NCBI GenBank assembly: GCA_963573305.1
Contig: OY754338.1
Coordinates: 16,118,192 to 16,182,191, forward strand
Length of the DNA stretch: 64,000 nt
Source of the DNA: Pyrrhosoma nymphula
Lineage: Eukaryota > Arthropoda > Insecta > Odonata > Coenagrionidae
Reading direction: 5' to 3'
The notes beneath the pieces are model-generated. The model had not been told where the DNA came from. It worked only from the letters and a program-made list of their open reading frames with translations, and ran no database searches. Within the stretch, counting starts at the first letter, position 1. Each line of letters starts with the position of its first letter. The position numbers were made by a program, and so were the translations under genes. This document shows positions 10,869-22,265 of this stretch, piece after piece.

Positions 10869-13702
10869 TCATATAGTTTATTATGTGGGACTTGGTCTAA
10901 AAAACAATTCGAAATAGTAATGAGAGGCAGACGGTTCCACTAAGTGTAATACAGGAAAACGTGATATTTAATAGTTAGAGGCGTGTATATCCTTTGAAAA
11001 CGAAATTTATGGTTGTCAAGGAAATATGTTATTGTTGATTTCAGATAAAAATGTGAGATTTTCCAACTAAAAACATGAATTTCAGGCAAATAAGAGCCGT
11101 AGAAGAAAATCGATTGATAAAATTAGAAATTTTATTTATTCAGCCATCCGATAAAAAAAAATTCCAGCCCTATATCTTGAGTGAAAGTACTTTTAAAAAG
11201 CAAAAAATGAAACCACTGCACCGAACCCAATGCTTAGCATGGACCACCAGGGGGGACCTTCAGGGGGCCTTTGGGGGCCTTTAGGGATGTTTAATATAGC
11301 ATATGTTACAACCACATATGTTTTCTATTTGCATGACAAATTGCAGCTCAATCGGTCCAGTAGTTTTTGCGTGATGAAGCAACAGGCAGACAAAGACCAT
11401 TACATTTTTATATATATTAGTAAGGATCACACCCTTAACCCTGAAAATAAAGGGTTTCGGTTAATTAAACCCTACAGTGTTTGTTGTCTACCAGTAACAA
11501 ACATGTGTTCCAAATTTCATCAAAATCGGTCCTGTGGTGTAGGAGGAGATGTGGAACATACATACATACATTGACTTTTATATATATAAAAAGATTAAAT
11601 AATTGAGACACTCCTAAGTGAAGAAATGTTGTTAGTGATTATCACTTGAATATTGTCTCTTTCATTCTGTAGATGCTGGTAAAAACTGAAGTTGAACTTT
11701 AAGAAAGAAAAGGCAGGAGAAATGCGCTACAGAATGGGTACTGGGGGAGGTCCTGATAGACACATAATAGAAAATCCTCTGTCTATCCAGGTGGAAATGA
11801 TTGCTCCTCACCTAGACGAGGTAATAGATACCAGACACGACAGCGACTACCACCACTTTTCCGCGGTCGCCAATCTCCCCTCTACCTATCCAGAACCTGC
11901 TTTACCTCCCCCATCACCTGTTACTTCTTCATCAGTTGTCTTATCTCGTTCGCATTCTCTCTACCTCCTCGCCCCAATCTAATGACCAGGCCTCCTCTGT
12001 ACCCATGCCGGAACCTCGTCCCTCATCCAGGCGCCACCCATCAACGCCTCCATCGTCGGCCCACCCTCCAAGCAGGCCCTCCTCCACCCGTGCTAAACGA
12101 GGACGCCCTCAGATAGGTATGGATAATAATGTAATGGTCAAAATGGGCATGATAACAATTCCTCATTATTTTTTGCCTACATTATTTCTTCTATTTCGCA
12201 TTCAGGCAATGGAGTGACGTCAATTTTAAGAGGAGAGTTAGATAAGAGGGTGTCTTCCATGAGGAGCAGCGTAAGCAGCGCCTTGAACTGCACAATATAA
12301 AAGTGCTAGCAGCTAAAGAGGATTGGCTGATGTTCAAAAATCTATGGATGAAGGCCGAGGCAGACAGGGAACTTGCCGAATCAAGGCTGGCACAGGAAAA
12401 GTCAAAATATATAATCTCCACTGTTGATCAAGATTTTTTTGAACTTGCAGCATTTTTCTTTCCACCATACTGAATAAAGCAATTTAAGCAATATCTTCAT
12501 TTTATACTAATAACATCAGTGATTTTAGTTGATAATTATTTGAATTTTCCACTATCCATTAGATCACTTTTCCACTATCCATTCTGAGTCAAACATCATC
12601 GCATGAGATTAGGAAAACCATTTAATCCGAACATTTTTTCAAAATGAGTACTTAACTAGCCTGGGTGGGTTAGTATTATATATTTATATATTATAAGGAA
12701 TTAGGTGATTTCCAAGAAAATTGCTACAATTGTTATTTTTTCTGATAATTACGGGAGGTTATCGGGACTTCCTATGAAGAGTGATCTTAGTGAAGTAATC
12801 CAAAGGCAATATAATTCAGAAATTTGCTTGTTCAAATAAATTTCTTTATTTTAAAGTAAAACTAATTTTTAAAAATGGCGTTGTATAAAATGGAATCTTG
12901 CATCAGCACCACGCTCATTAATGGGCATTGGAGGATTAAGAACGTCCCCATTCTCGTCTTCTTCAGCATTTTCATACTCTGGCATAGCCACATTTTTAGC
13001 CAAAGCAAAGTTATGCAACACTCCTATTGCACAAATTAGAGCCACTGTAGTTTTTTATTTATTGGCAAGACCTCTTCTGAGGCATGGAAACCTCTGCTTC
13101 CAGATGCCAATAGCCCTCTCAACGACATTCCTAGTGCGAATATAGCTCCAGTTGAAATTATGTTCTGCCCTGCTAGTAGGCCTCATCACGGGAGTAAAAA
13201 GATATTCGCGGCAGGGATAGCCACTGCCACTAAAGAGAAGGCCATTTATTCGCCCCTCTTCTAGTATTGCCCTAATTCCAGAGTTTTGGAAAATTCGGGC
13301 ATCATCACAGGACCCAGGTCTTCTTACCACCAGGTCTACAATTCTCAGTGAACTGTCAGTGATTACCTGAAATACATTATATTGATTCTATTTAAACGAT
13401 TAGTGGAAATAATGCAATTATTTAAAATGTATTTCACTCATACAGCATTTCTCCCTGTATAAATCTGAGGTGATAGAATTTAAGGTGGGACAGGGAGCTA
13501 AAATATAAATTTATTTTATTGAAAACTTGGATGGGGCGATGAATAATTTGAGCTATAAGGATAGGAAAACAACTAAAGAGAAACTGATTGAGAGAGAAGA
13601 AATATGTCACATAAGAGTTGACTGTTAACGAAATGGAAGTATTGTGATTGATGTCTCAAGAAAAGAGGAAAATATATAGAGCACAGATGTTGCGGAGTGA
13701 TA

Positions 13703-14702
13703 CGAGGCATGTCCAAGAATTAAAGACAGTTTAAATTTTGCCGCCGCCCAGGCGAACTATTCCGCCAGAGGACAAAACTAGCGTGAAGCGTGGACTTCCT
13801 TCTCCACAACGCGCCGTCTCGCAGCTCTGTATTCCAATCAATGTGGCCTTGGCAGGCAATAGCGATGGATGTCCCAGTGCCGCATCCCGCCAACTGTGAA
13901 GTACGCTGGATGTTCAAAAATGTTGACTGAAGTGCACTAAGAAAATCGCGTGGTGAGTGCCCAAAAGTTTTTGGATCGCTTCAACAGGGAGGGGGATGGT
14001 TTTTTGGACTCGATCGTGACAGGTGACGAGATCTGGGCGCACCACTGTACACCGGAGTCCAAACAGCAATCCATGACATGGTGTCACCCCGGATCACCTC
14101 GCGTCCGAAAATTTCGTCAAGCAATCTCTGCGAATAAAGTCATGTCAGTCGTGTTTTGGGATCGTCAAGGAGTCCTCCTCGTCGAATTTTTGCCAAACGG
14201 ATCCACAATCAATGCAGTTCGGTATTGTGAGACTCTGAAAAAACTTTGAAGAGCGATCCAAAACAAGCACCGAGGCAGGTTGAGCAAGGGAGTGTGTTTG
14301 TTGCACGACAATGCTCGGCCCCACACCGCAACCGTCACCACAGCGCTTCTGGCTTCTTTCAAATGGGAAGTTCTTAGCCATCCGGCTTACATCCCTGACC
14401 TGGCGTCAAGCGATTTTCATCTTTTTCTTCACCTTAAGCAACATTTAGCTGGAAAACACTTCGAGACCGAGGAGAAGGTCCAGGAAGAGGTGAAGAGCTG
14501 GTTGCGGTCACAGGCGGGGGACTTAAAGGACGAAGGCATCAAGAAGCTCGTTCCCCGGCTCATCAAGTGTATCGAAGTTAAAGGAGACTATGTAGAAAAA
14601 TAGTTTATACATGTACAAACAATTCCATGTAGTTTTTTTGTAAAAATAAAATGTTCCTGATTTTAAAAACGAAAACTGTCTTTAATTTCTGGACATGCCT
14701 CG
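13703..14702 (+). mobile_element. mariner transposon, 1000 bp, internally deleted
   Basis: Terminal inverted repeats of about 28 bp (CGAGGCATGTCCAAGAATTA at 13703; reversed right end CGAGGCATGTCCAGAAATTA at 14702) are flanked by the TA target duplication at 13701-13702 and 14703-14704. Length is exactly 1000 bp against ~1.3 kb for intact mariners. The loss lies in the N-terminal DNA-binding part of the transposase. It is inserted in intron 2 of the Harbinger transposase gene, so it is younger than that element. Confidence 0.95.
13865..14603 (+). pseudogene. mariner transposase (DD34D), broken
   Basis: The start MDVPVPHPANCEVR at 13865 is followed by a junction where most of the paired-like DNA-binding domain is deleted. 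The catalytic part then runs from about 13950 in one frame: VTGDEIW with the first Asp, a PESKQQSMTW block, LLHDNARPHTA with the second Asp, and HPAYIPDLASSDFHLF with the third Asp. There are 34 residues between the second and third Asp, the mariner spacing. One TGA at 14247-14249 (probably a former CGA Arg codon) interrupts the frame after the KKL triplet; beyond it the same frame stays open to TAG at 14603. The protein would normally cut and paste the element at TA. Confidence 0.92.
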
Positions 14703-16176
14703 TATATTGGAATTATCGTAGCTATTTTCACATTCCTTTCCCACACTAAATTTAATGAAAAATGTACGGGACGTTTACCATACCTTAACATACCTACACG
14801 TTTATTGAAAAATAGCGTTTTCTATTGTGGTACACTTCGCCTCTAGCCCCTCCTGGATTTTATATTTTTATATGAGGTCCATCAATGGAGCCAAATACGC
14901 CAGGAAAACCAGCGATGGAATAAAAGCGTTGTGTTACTCGGGGCATCTCTCGCTCATTTGGAAGCCGAATATGCTGAGGAAGGCAGTCAGCAAATATCTC
15001 TGAGATCTCCTTCACAATGATGGACACACTTGATTGGCTTACGCCATGCAAATCTCCGCACACAATCTAGTAAGTTAGAAAATATTCCATTACTAATGAT
15101 ATATCGATGAAATTGTAAGAATGGCACAGCATTATTTTTCAGAGCACGGAACACTTAGCTTATACTTCAAAACCTTTGATAGAAAAGTACATACCTGAAA
15201 GGAGCTAGTTGCATAGAACCTCAATGCCACCTGTAGCTTCATTAGCGGCGATATTGGAAGCCCTCGATGACTTTTTTTAATCAAAGAAGGACGCACGATT
15301 GGTAATAAATATCACGAAACTATTTCCATCGAAAAGTGCTAACGACGCAAAAACTCACTATCCCTGAAACATTCGATGGGATTGTGCCCATCCCTAATTT
15401 AGCGCTTGGTTAATCTTGCTAAGACTTCATATATATCTTCCCGCCTTCTGGCGAACTCCTCGAATCCATCCATCTTGATAATGTCAGACGGATCAGGCAA
15501 AGGTTATTAAAATCAACAGACAACCAAAAAGATGAAAATTACTGAATTGATACTTGTATTTGTGTACTGAATGAATGCTTGTGATACTTTGTTATTGAAC
15601 AAAAATACAATTCACGTGAATAGTAATCAAATTAATATTTCATTAAGGATCACAGTAAAGCCACACTAAACTCAATTCAAAGCAAATTAGGATAGTTGTA
15701 TATCTGTTGATTCCTGGCCACCATAGACACACTATGAACATCCATGGAATGAGTCCGACGACACATCAGTCTTTTATCGATTAAGAACAAATCTTACCGT
15801 AGTTTAATCAACATAAAATATAGGAATTGTTAATTTTAGGTTATGCACATTCATTTGAGTTAGTTAATTTACATATATTGTGTTATTTTTTCGATAAGGG
15901 GGCCCCTGGTGGAGCATGTATCTCCTGCCAGAATTCTGAGAGGCTAAGGGGGCTGCTGGGGGCGGAAATCCGACTATAGATACCGTTTTTGACGAAGGGC
16001 CCTGCTAGGTAACGACTATAAATACGGCCCTAACAATGATATCTAGCACATTGCGCCATACACACATATAGATAAATAAAGATTTACCGTATAGTAGAAT
16101 ACAGACGTATCGCTACACTTGGAGTACAATCAAGAGCTTGTTTAAGGAAAAAAGAAACAATTTACATTTTCTATAT

Positions 16177-16413
16177 TCAATAGCCATTTAGGTTCGATTT
16201 TAGACAAATTAAGAATCCACTTAACCTCTTTGCAATCTTAAAATGTTTAGCTAACATATTAAATGCCTTTGGCCCTATATAAATGAAATAACGTTTATAC
16301 AAAGTTGGGTAGGGCTTCGGAAAAACGTAGCAAGAATTATCTCTAAGTGCATATGAGTGTGGTTTTTGAAATATTTTTGGTATATTACCACTACGAATAA
16401 AAAATAATCTCAA
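16177..16413 (-). pseudogene. LINE ORF2 C-terminal fragment (Jockey/CR1-like)
   Basis: A 78-residue frame resembles the extreme C-terminus of non-LTR pol proteins: KPHSYALRDNSCYVFPKP (the H-S/N-Y-x-T/L-R motif), then YKRYFIYIGPKAFNML and a RLSGFLICLKSNLN end, where the family usually has 'y-GPKxWNxLP...FKxxLKxxL'. No catalytic domain remains. It lies just outside the right end of the Harbinger element. Confidence 0.6.
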
Positions 16414-16440
16414 AACCTTAATTAATTATATGAACATGTC

Positions 16441-17880
16441 TGACAGTTATCAGCTACATCCACCAAACAGCCACTGGTTAAGAAAGCAGCAAAACCATAA
16501 CAACGAAGTCAATAGCAACACAATTGTCCACAATAACAAACATAAACATGTCTTATCTACTTTTGTTCCTTCTTTTTTTACATCAAAAATTAACTAAGTC
16601 AGATATACCTTAGTACCAGTTCACAAATTAAATCCAACAGGATGTCTTATATGTCTTTTTCCCTTGCCATATTAGGTATCCTCCCCTGACGAAAGGTGTT
16701 GGTCAACACCATGGCAACAAAGTCAATAGTAACACAGTATTCCACAATAACAAACACAAACATCTCACAGAACCTATTTCGGTTCTTCAGCGAGTTGACA
16801 AAGACAGCAGCGGTATGTCTCCCTTTACCGTTTGCTTAGCGACCTAAGTGTTTTGATGGACTACGTGCTGAGTGAAAAACTTACCTCCAGAACGGCCATC
16901 ATAAATTGCGATACTATGCGTAGATCGTTGATATTTGCCAAATATCTCTAGCTCAGGGAAATGCAATTTTATAATCCCTTCAAGTAACCCCAAGTACTTG
17001 TGTAACATACGAATAATATTAATTGTAATGCACCTTATCAATAAAATATTATTTTACTTACCGTAATGAATCATCCAGCCTGTTTATGATATGAATATAT
17101 CAAGTACGTCAAAATAAATCACGACTTTATGGCCGAAGATATTTGGAACGTAATCCATTACGATCAGCCGTGTAACTTACCAAAAAACTGATTTGGTGCT
17201 CTGCCTCGAATGAAAAGTAGTTACTTAATTTAATTTGATGGTCAGTAATACAGTTAATTCGTTCTTTTTCAACGTTAATCATTGTTAAAATTGAGGAATT
17301 CCGTTTAAAAAAATATAACGGTGACTTTTTACAAAAACGGAAACTTCATATTCTAAAATGGCAATCTCGACTGTATGTAATATGTGTGTATGAATGATTG
17401 CTATGATCGTGATCACTTCTCTTAAGAAATTAAAATTAGTATTTCTCTTTTCATTTGAGGGTGAATTCTAAAATTGGTTACCTTAATTGTAAGCTGGTTA
17501 TAAGAAAGTACTGCCATAAAATAATAGTGCTTCTTGTTTGTGGTCAACCAGAAAGTGACGCATGAGATTCACATATTTCATGTAACGTCTTTTTATCCAC
17601 TGGTTAGACATTCTGACGGGGAGGATTTTGATTGGGTCCCACTCTCATATAAAGCAATGAATTCGATCTTAGAAAGAGAAATCCGTAATGAATTAGGAGT
17701 TAGAAAGACTTTATATTTGATCCTGTACGACTTTTAAGCTTCTAATTAAAAACGATCCTTGGGGTGAGTTACCACGGTAGGCGAAAGACGGAGTAAGAGT
17801 AGGCAGGGGCGCATCAAGTGCCAACGTATAAATTGGGGAGAAAATACAAAAGTTTAAAATTATTATTATTATGAGTGTTA
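16441..17880. other. AT-rich stretch, no gene seen
   Basis: No recognisable coding sequence. An open frame at 17534-17737 has no known features. Confidence 0.45.
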
Positions 17881-18712
17881 CTTTTGTATCATTTCCCTCC
17901 GAGTCCCCGGCAAGCATCAGGTTCCATTTCCATCACAATGGCCGGAGACTCGAGAGGGGTTGGGCAGTATTTGCAACCACATCTGACGCCCATTGGATGA
18001 GCGGCTACACTGCGTTGGGGCCATGCGTACGCAGTAGACGGAGTGACCCCTGGATGATGGCCTTCTGCATGTATGCAACTAGTGATTTCGCCTTTGCCAC
18101 GCAGGACGGAATGCACTTGATTCAATCCAGCAGCGAGCCTTTAACTCCACCGAGCACACCTATGATGAGGACTACTAGTTCACGGAGTGTCCGGGGTACA
18201 TTTGCCGAAGTTCAAGAAGCAGGTCTTGATATTTCGTCCGTTTTTCCACCTCCTTCGCATCCATGTTAGTTTCAGCCGGAGCCGAAAACTCGATCACGAA
18301 AATGGAGCGTGTGAGGTGGTCGGGGAGAACGATATCAGGCTTGGTCGCCTCCAACTGGTGGCGGAGAAGGAGCAATTCCGACAGATAGTGCATTTATCGT
18401 TCTTCACGATGGACTCAATATCTCCAGGGGCATAGGGCAGCACAGGTGTTTCGTCGATGCCATAATGATCTCGGAGGTGAAAGTATAACACCCGCAGGGC
18501 CGCATTGTGCCAAGCTAAATACGCTGACCTGGCGTAGTAACTACAGCTGGAGAGAAGGTGACTCTTAAGTCCCCGGCTGGGCTCCCCCTGCACCTCGTGT
18601 CAGCGACCTCCGCCATGAATATAAGGCGGTGGTACACGAGTGTATTTATGACACCATCTTGGCTCGCGTGGACAAAACCCTCGGTCACGGACTTCAGACC
18701 GGCGCGGCGCAC
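17880..18712 (-). pseudogene. LINE C-terminus with restriction-like endonuclease (R2-like)
   Basis: Three overlapping frames give a decayed C-terminal domain of an RLE-type LINE. First comes an AYLAWHNAALRVLYFHLRDHYG stretch followed by LPYAPGDIES. Then comes KPDIVLPDHLTRSIFVIEFS, the PD...(D/E)xK-type nuclease core, then APAETNMDAKEVEKRTKYQD. The next frame continues VVLIIGVLGGVKGSLL, the 'V-I-x-V-x-I-G-x-LG' strand that follows the core. In R2/R4/NeSL-type elements this nuclease makes the target nick for reverse transcription. Frameshifts lie near 18400 and 18175. No reverse transcriptase adjoins it, but related RT scraps occur at 31.0-31.9 kb. The clade within the RLE LINEs is uncertain. 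Confidence 0.65.
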
Positions 18713-19450
18713 GTAGGAGTATTTGCATTAAAAAACCGGTCAAAATTATTTTATGCTTTCTTTCGCAAGGTGATCAAAGGAAAAACGAGTTTTGACCTTA
18801 ATTTGATGTTTTATTTAAAAAATATACGAACTTGACACGAAAACTATTACACTATAAATAATAATATTTATTTATTTCTGTTCTGTGGCAAAGTCACCTA
18901 TGAACAACAATGGGCATTTCATTGCGATTTGTCGCAGAGAGAACATACAGAGAGAATAACAGAAAAACAAAAATACCAGGCAAGAAATAGCTCATCAATT
19001 TTGATAAATACGTGTACGGGAAGGAACTTAAAGCAGAAATAAAATTGAAACAAATCAAGGATGAGAAATACATGAAAATACATATCATCGTATCATATCA
19101 TACAAAAAGTGGGACAATCCGTGGTAATACTTATATTATTATACACTTATACATACATATACATACACTTATACATAAATTAATACACTTATATGAGATA
19201 ATATAAAGAAAAACAGTAACATGAGTAACAATACACGCATAAAAAAGTAAATATGTTACTCCAGAACTGTATTGTATGGAATACATATGGAAACAATACA
19301 GAAAATATGAATATCAGTTGGGTAAAATATGAAGATCAATATACGAGTGTCGTATCTTTATTCAGTGTCAAACTGTTGGTCATCGTCTTCTCCGTCATCA
19401 TCTTCGCCTTTCTCTATAGTTTCGTCGCTATTATTCTCATCTAAAGGTAA
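18713..19450. other. AT-rich stretch with loose ATACA/TACAC repeats
   Basis: No gene seen. 19130-19200 holds imprecise ATACACTTATACATACATA-type simple repeats. Confidence 0.45.
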
Positions 19451-20975
19451 AGACCATTATACTGATTGCCTCTTGCGAAAATGGGACACTTTTTTATGAT
19501 GCCTTGGTCTGCTACAGCTTAAATATGGGTCTGAAATTGGTAACAGTCTGTAGTATATCTCGGTTACAATCCACACGTGAAAATGTACGATCAAAATTTA
19601 GTCTGTATTGCCGCATGTTTGTTGCGGGCCTCGGCTGCCTCCTCCGACAGCTGGCCTATAGGTAGAATTGCTTTAGATGTGACTTCGGCGCCATGCATTA
19701 AAACTTTGTGAATAGTTGGTGACATAGGATGCCAGCCATTCAATATATGTGTACATTTTTTGTTATTTCACGGGGAAATGCATCATTTCTCAGTATCAAT
19801 GCTGTTGCCACTCGAAATGCTTCCAGAATTACTTTGAATCTTTTAATTAAATCCACATTGACGCCAGTGATTCGAGAACAGCATTCTGGGTCGGCAAAAA
19901 AGTCTTCTGGATGTGTTTCCGTCATTTTTATTCCCAAATCCCTGCTTGGGAAAGTCTACGAGGATAGCTATTTCTTCTTAGAATGCTTTTTGAATTTTTA
20001 ATTTCGTTTCTTTAACAATTTTTTTGTCTTCGGCAGTACGCGCTTGCCACCTTTTTAGTGGTAGTTTATACGCTAAATGCAATAGCGATTCGAAAAGACG
20101 TATTCTTGAATGAAGAATAGAGAGTCCAAACTTCACTGCTTCGACACTGACTTTCTCTGCTTCAACCAATTTATTGAAATCTTTGGATGTCTGTCCGCAA
20201 ATATAGCATCGCATGGTGGATGCAGTATCAGTCACAGCATTGCAAACTTTCCCATCTACCATTGTGAGCATCATATTATGCTTTATTTTGCATATTCCAT
20301 TCGGAGTGGACACTTCTGTTACTCTCAGAATTGCAGCTTGATTTTCGATGTATGCGATTTCATTTTTGGTTACATATTTTTTTTGTTTGGTTTGATTCGT
20401 TGATAAAGCGTATAGGAATGGGTCTACAGAATCTGACAGAGGAAGGGACTGGGTTTTGCCATATAATTTTCTTCCGTTCACCATGAATCACAACAACTAA
20501 TCTTAAAGGAACAAAGGAGTTTTGAAAAATATTTGCGTCACTGTCGTTGCTACTTTGAAATTTTTGTTTAAATTGAATCTGTTGCGATCCGTCACAGCCC
20601 CATTTGGATATTAACACCATGTTTTGTTGTTCTCTGAACAAGTTTCTACAATTTCTGCCACATATTTATACAGGCGAAATGCAGTGTGGTCAAGTATTGC
20701 TTGTAGTTGAATTTCAGAGCAGGTTTCAGTCACTTGTATCGATTCCTTATTGGGATAACATTCCCTCTTTGCCTTTTTTATACGGGAATAGCAAGGGTAG
20801 ATGCTCTTGTTAGCCCCATGTAGTACTTCCCACTGTCTTCGGCTAAAATCGCCTTCTACAAAAATTGCCAGTGCCTCTTGGGGTGTATGTTTTTTAACAA
20901 TGGTTTGCTTTCGAGCAGAAGTAATAACTTTGCGCAATTTCGTAGCTCTGGTTGGTGAGGAAACCATTTCTTTTA

Positions 20976-22265
20976 AGGCCGTTTTACGCGGTACATTTGT
21001 TTGTATGTACAATCTATCGTGCGAACGCATGTACAGACAAGTGTGCAAGAAAATATTGTACGAACGACTGAGTCAGGCTGATTGTCGCTTTACACGATGA
21101 GTGCAAACGCACAATTTTCCGTGCAATTTAGCGGTAGAAATCGGTCGTAATTTGCGAGTGTTTTGTTTATCATGTTTATGTTTCACTCAAGAACATTGTA
21201 TATATACAGTGTTCATGGTTTCACTCATGAACATAAGTTTCACTCACGTATTTGGCACCTTGAAAAGCTGATCACCTGAAATTCGGAATCTCGACTCGAC
21301 CATCTGCCAACTGATAATTCCTCCGGTTCAGAAAAAGCTCTCTTGGACTCTTCTCACTGGCTTTATATTCGACCTTTGCATCGTTTCATTGTTTTCTCAT
21401 TTGGATTTTAGGGCGATAAGTCATTAACGTTTCTCGACGAATCTCCACTCTTGTTAGACAAATTTCGTGGGTTTATTTTGTGTGTGACAAAGTGTTATTA
21501 TCAAGTGATGTAGCGGAACACAGGACCCTTTCTTTTAGTCCCTCCAAATTTCCCTCCCTTGTATTTGTACCAGCGTTTTAATGTATTTTTTAACGATTTC
21601 TATATTACTTGCTAACCAATAGAAATAAAATTGTTATTATTATATCACGCGGGATATCAAGAACTCTACTTGAATGCGCGACCGCAGTCATAATTTTGGG
21701 GGAAAAGGACACAAACGCAAAGATCGCGATTGCACTGAAAAACCAGAAAACCAAATAACACGAAGAAATGACGATGTGAACATTTGAGCAACTTTGAGTT
21801 AACTCTTCTCTGGTTCTCCACTGGTTCAAACTATTCATAATTGCTGACGTGTAATTAATTCTGACCTTGAAAATGAGTGACGAGTCGTCGCTCGTAACGT
21901 CAACAATTATGAATAGTTTGAACCGGTGGAGAGCCCGAGAAGAATTTACTCATTAAAGATTATGTACACAGGATAATAGTTAATCATATTATTCGAGGGG
22001 AAAGTGTTAATCCTTTTAATAAAGAACTTTATTTTCAATCGTAACACGGGAACCACAGATTTCGCCATATCTGCGCCATCTGTTGAATAAAACCGGATCG
22101 AAATTGGCCGATTGTCTGACTGGAATTAGAACAGGTTCTATTTTCCGTTCAGTCATTCATACATTCGCACAAGCGTTCGCACGAGTTTCCGCTTTACACG
22201 GTACAATTTCCTGATACATGCGTTCGCACGATAGATTGTACAAAAAATGTACCGTGTAAAACAGC
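20976..22265. mobile_element. Non-autonomous TIR element inside Transib copy A
   Basis: The left end (AGGCCGTTTTACGCGGTACA...) and the reversed right end (GCTGTTTTACACGGTACA...) share about 50 bp, including CAATCTATCGTGCGAACGCA. A TTTTA target copy lies on each side (20971-20975 and 22266-22270). Taking out the 1290 bp and one target copy joins the two halves of the host exon in frame (…DESKSIKEMVSSPT), which aligns with the other Transib copies. No transposase is encoded. A 5-bp (possibly 6-bp) duplication does not name a superfamily by itself. Confidence 0.8.
21796..21951. repeat. Long palindrome (54-bp arms)
   Basis: Arms 21796-21849 and 21898-21951 are inverted copies with a few mismatches, around a 48-base centre. 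The shared core is GGTTCAAACTATTCATAATT. It lies within the TIR element. Confidence 0.85.

Larger units (their letters stand above)
9580..11594 (-). mobile_element. Helitron, internally deleted
   Basis: On the minus strand the 3' end shows an 8-bp hairpin (CCCGTTGA/TCAACGGG, 9592-9610), a short spacer and terminal CTAG at 9583-9580 followed by T. This is the standard Helitron 3' end (hairpin, then CTRR). The 5' end begins TC at 11594, preceded by A, so insertion is between A and T without target duplication, as the superfamily requires. A second possible TC start lies at 11426. The internal part encodes only the C-terminal helicase, so the Rep nuclease is missing and the copy is non-autonomous. 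It sits in intron 1 of the Harbinger Myb-like gene. Confidence 0.85.
9094..12473 (+). pseudogene. Harbinger Myb/SANT-like protein gene, three exons, broken
   Basis: Exon 1 (9094-9344) encodes a trihelix/Myb-like DNA-binding domain with FNGVEKKILYDLVEKYKDI, a Lys-rich turn and VWEKICCEFN. It ends AAAAG|GTAAAG. Exon 2 (11673-12116, after TTCTGTAG) continues with a C-W-x-K-L-K motif, a KKEKAGEMRYRM helix and the TGGGP box usual in these proteins, then a Pro/Ser-rich linker. Exon 3 (12206-12473) has the C-terminal coiled coil with EEQRKQRLELHNIKVLAAK and ends at TGA. In Harbinger elements this protein binds the ends and carries the transposase into the nucleus. Damage: a TAA eight codons after the ATG, a TAA just after the exon 2 start, and a +1 frameshift near 11936-11980. 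Intron 1 holds the Helitron. Confidence 0.85.
12869..15473 (-). pseudogene. Harbinger DDE transposase gene, three exons, broken
   Basis: Exon 1 (15473-15195) opens MDGFEEFARRREDIYEVL and closes with LQVALRFYATSSFQ before GTATGT. Exon 2 (15066 to about 14800) carries GVSQSSVSIIVKEI, AGFPGVFGSIDGPHI with the first catalytic Asp, and GEVYHNRKRYFSINV. Exon 3 (13366-12869) carries the RRPGSCDDARIF block, GSGYPCREYLFTPV, RTRNVVERAIGIWKQRF with the catalytic Glu, and a LHNFALAKN tail. This is the DDE_Tnp_4 layout. The usual GDSGYP box reads SGSGYP, so the second catalytic Asp is lost. There are several nonsense codons (two in exon 1, TAG at the exon 2 end, TAA after RRGLANK), several of them plausible C-to-T changes. 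The mariner at 13703-14702 lies in intron 2. Confidence 0.88.
8891..16030. mobile_element. PIF/Harbinger DNA transposon with nested insertions
   Basis: Both ends are legible. The left end (8891-8925) starts GGGACGCATTTATAGTCGTT and the reversed right end (16030-15996) starts GGGCCGTATTTATAGTCGTT. Both continue into ACC-C/T-AGCAG and a CCCTT block. Each end is flanked by TAA (8888-8890 and 16031-16033), the 3-bp target typical of PIF/Harbinger. Inside are the two genes expected of the superfamily, a Myb/SANT-like protein and a DDE transposase, in convergent orientation. Removing the Helitron (9580-11594) and the mariner (13703-14702 plus duplicated TA) leaves about 4.1 kb, a usual size. Both genes carry stops, so the element is dead. 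Confidence 0.92.
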
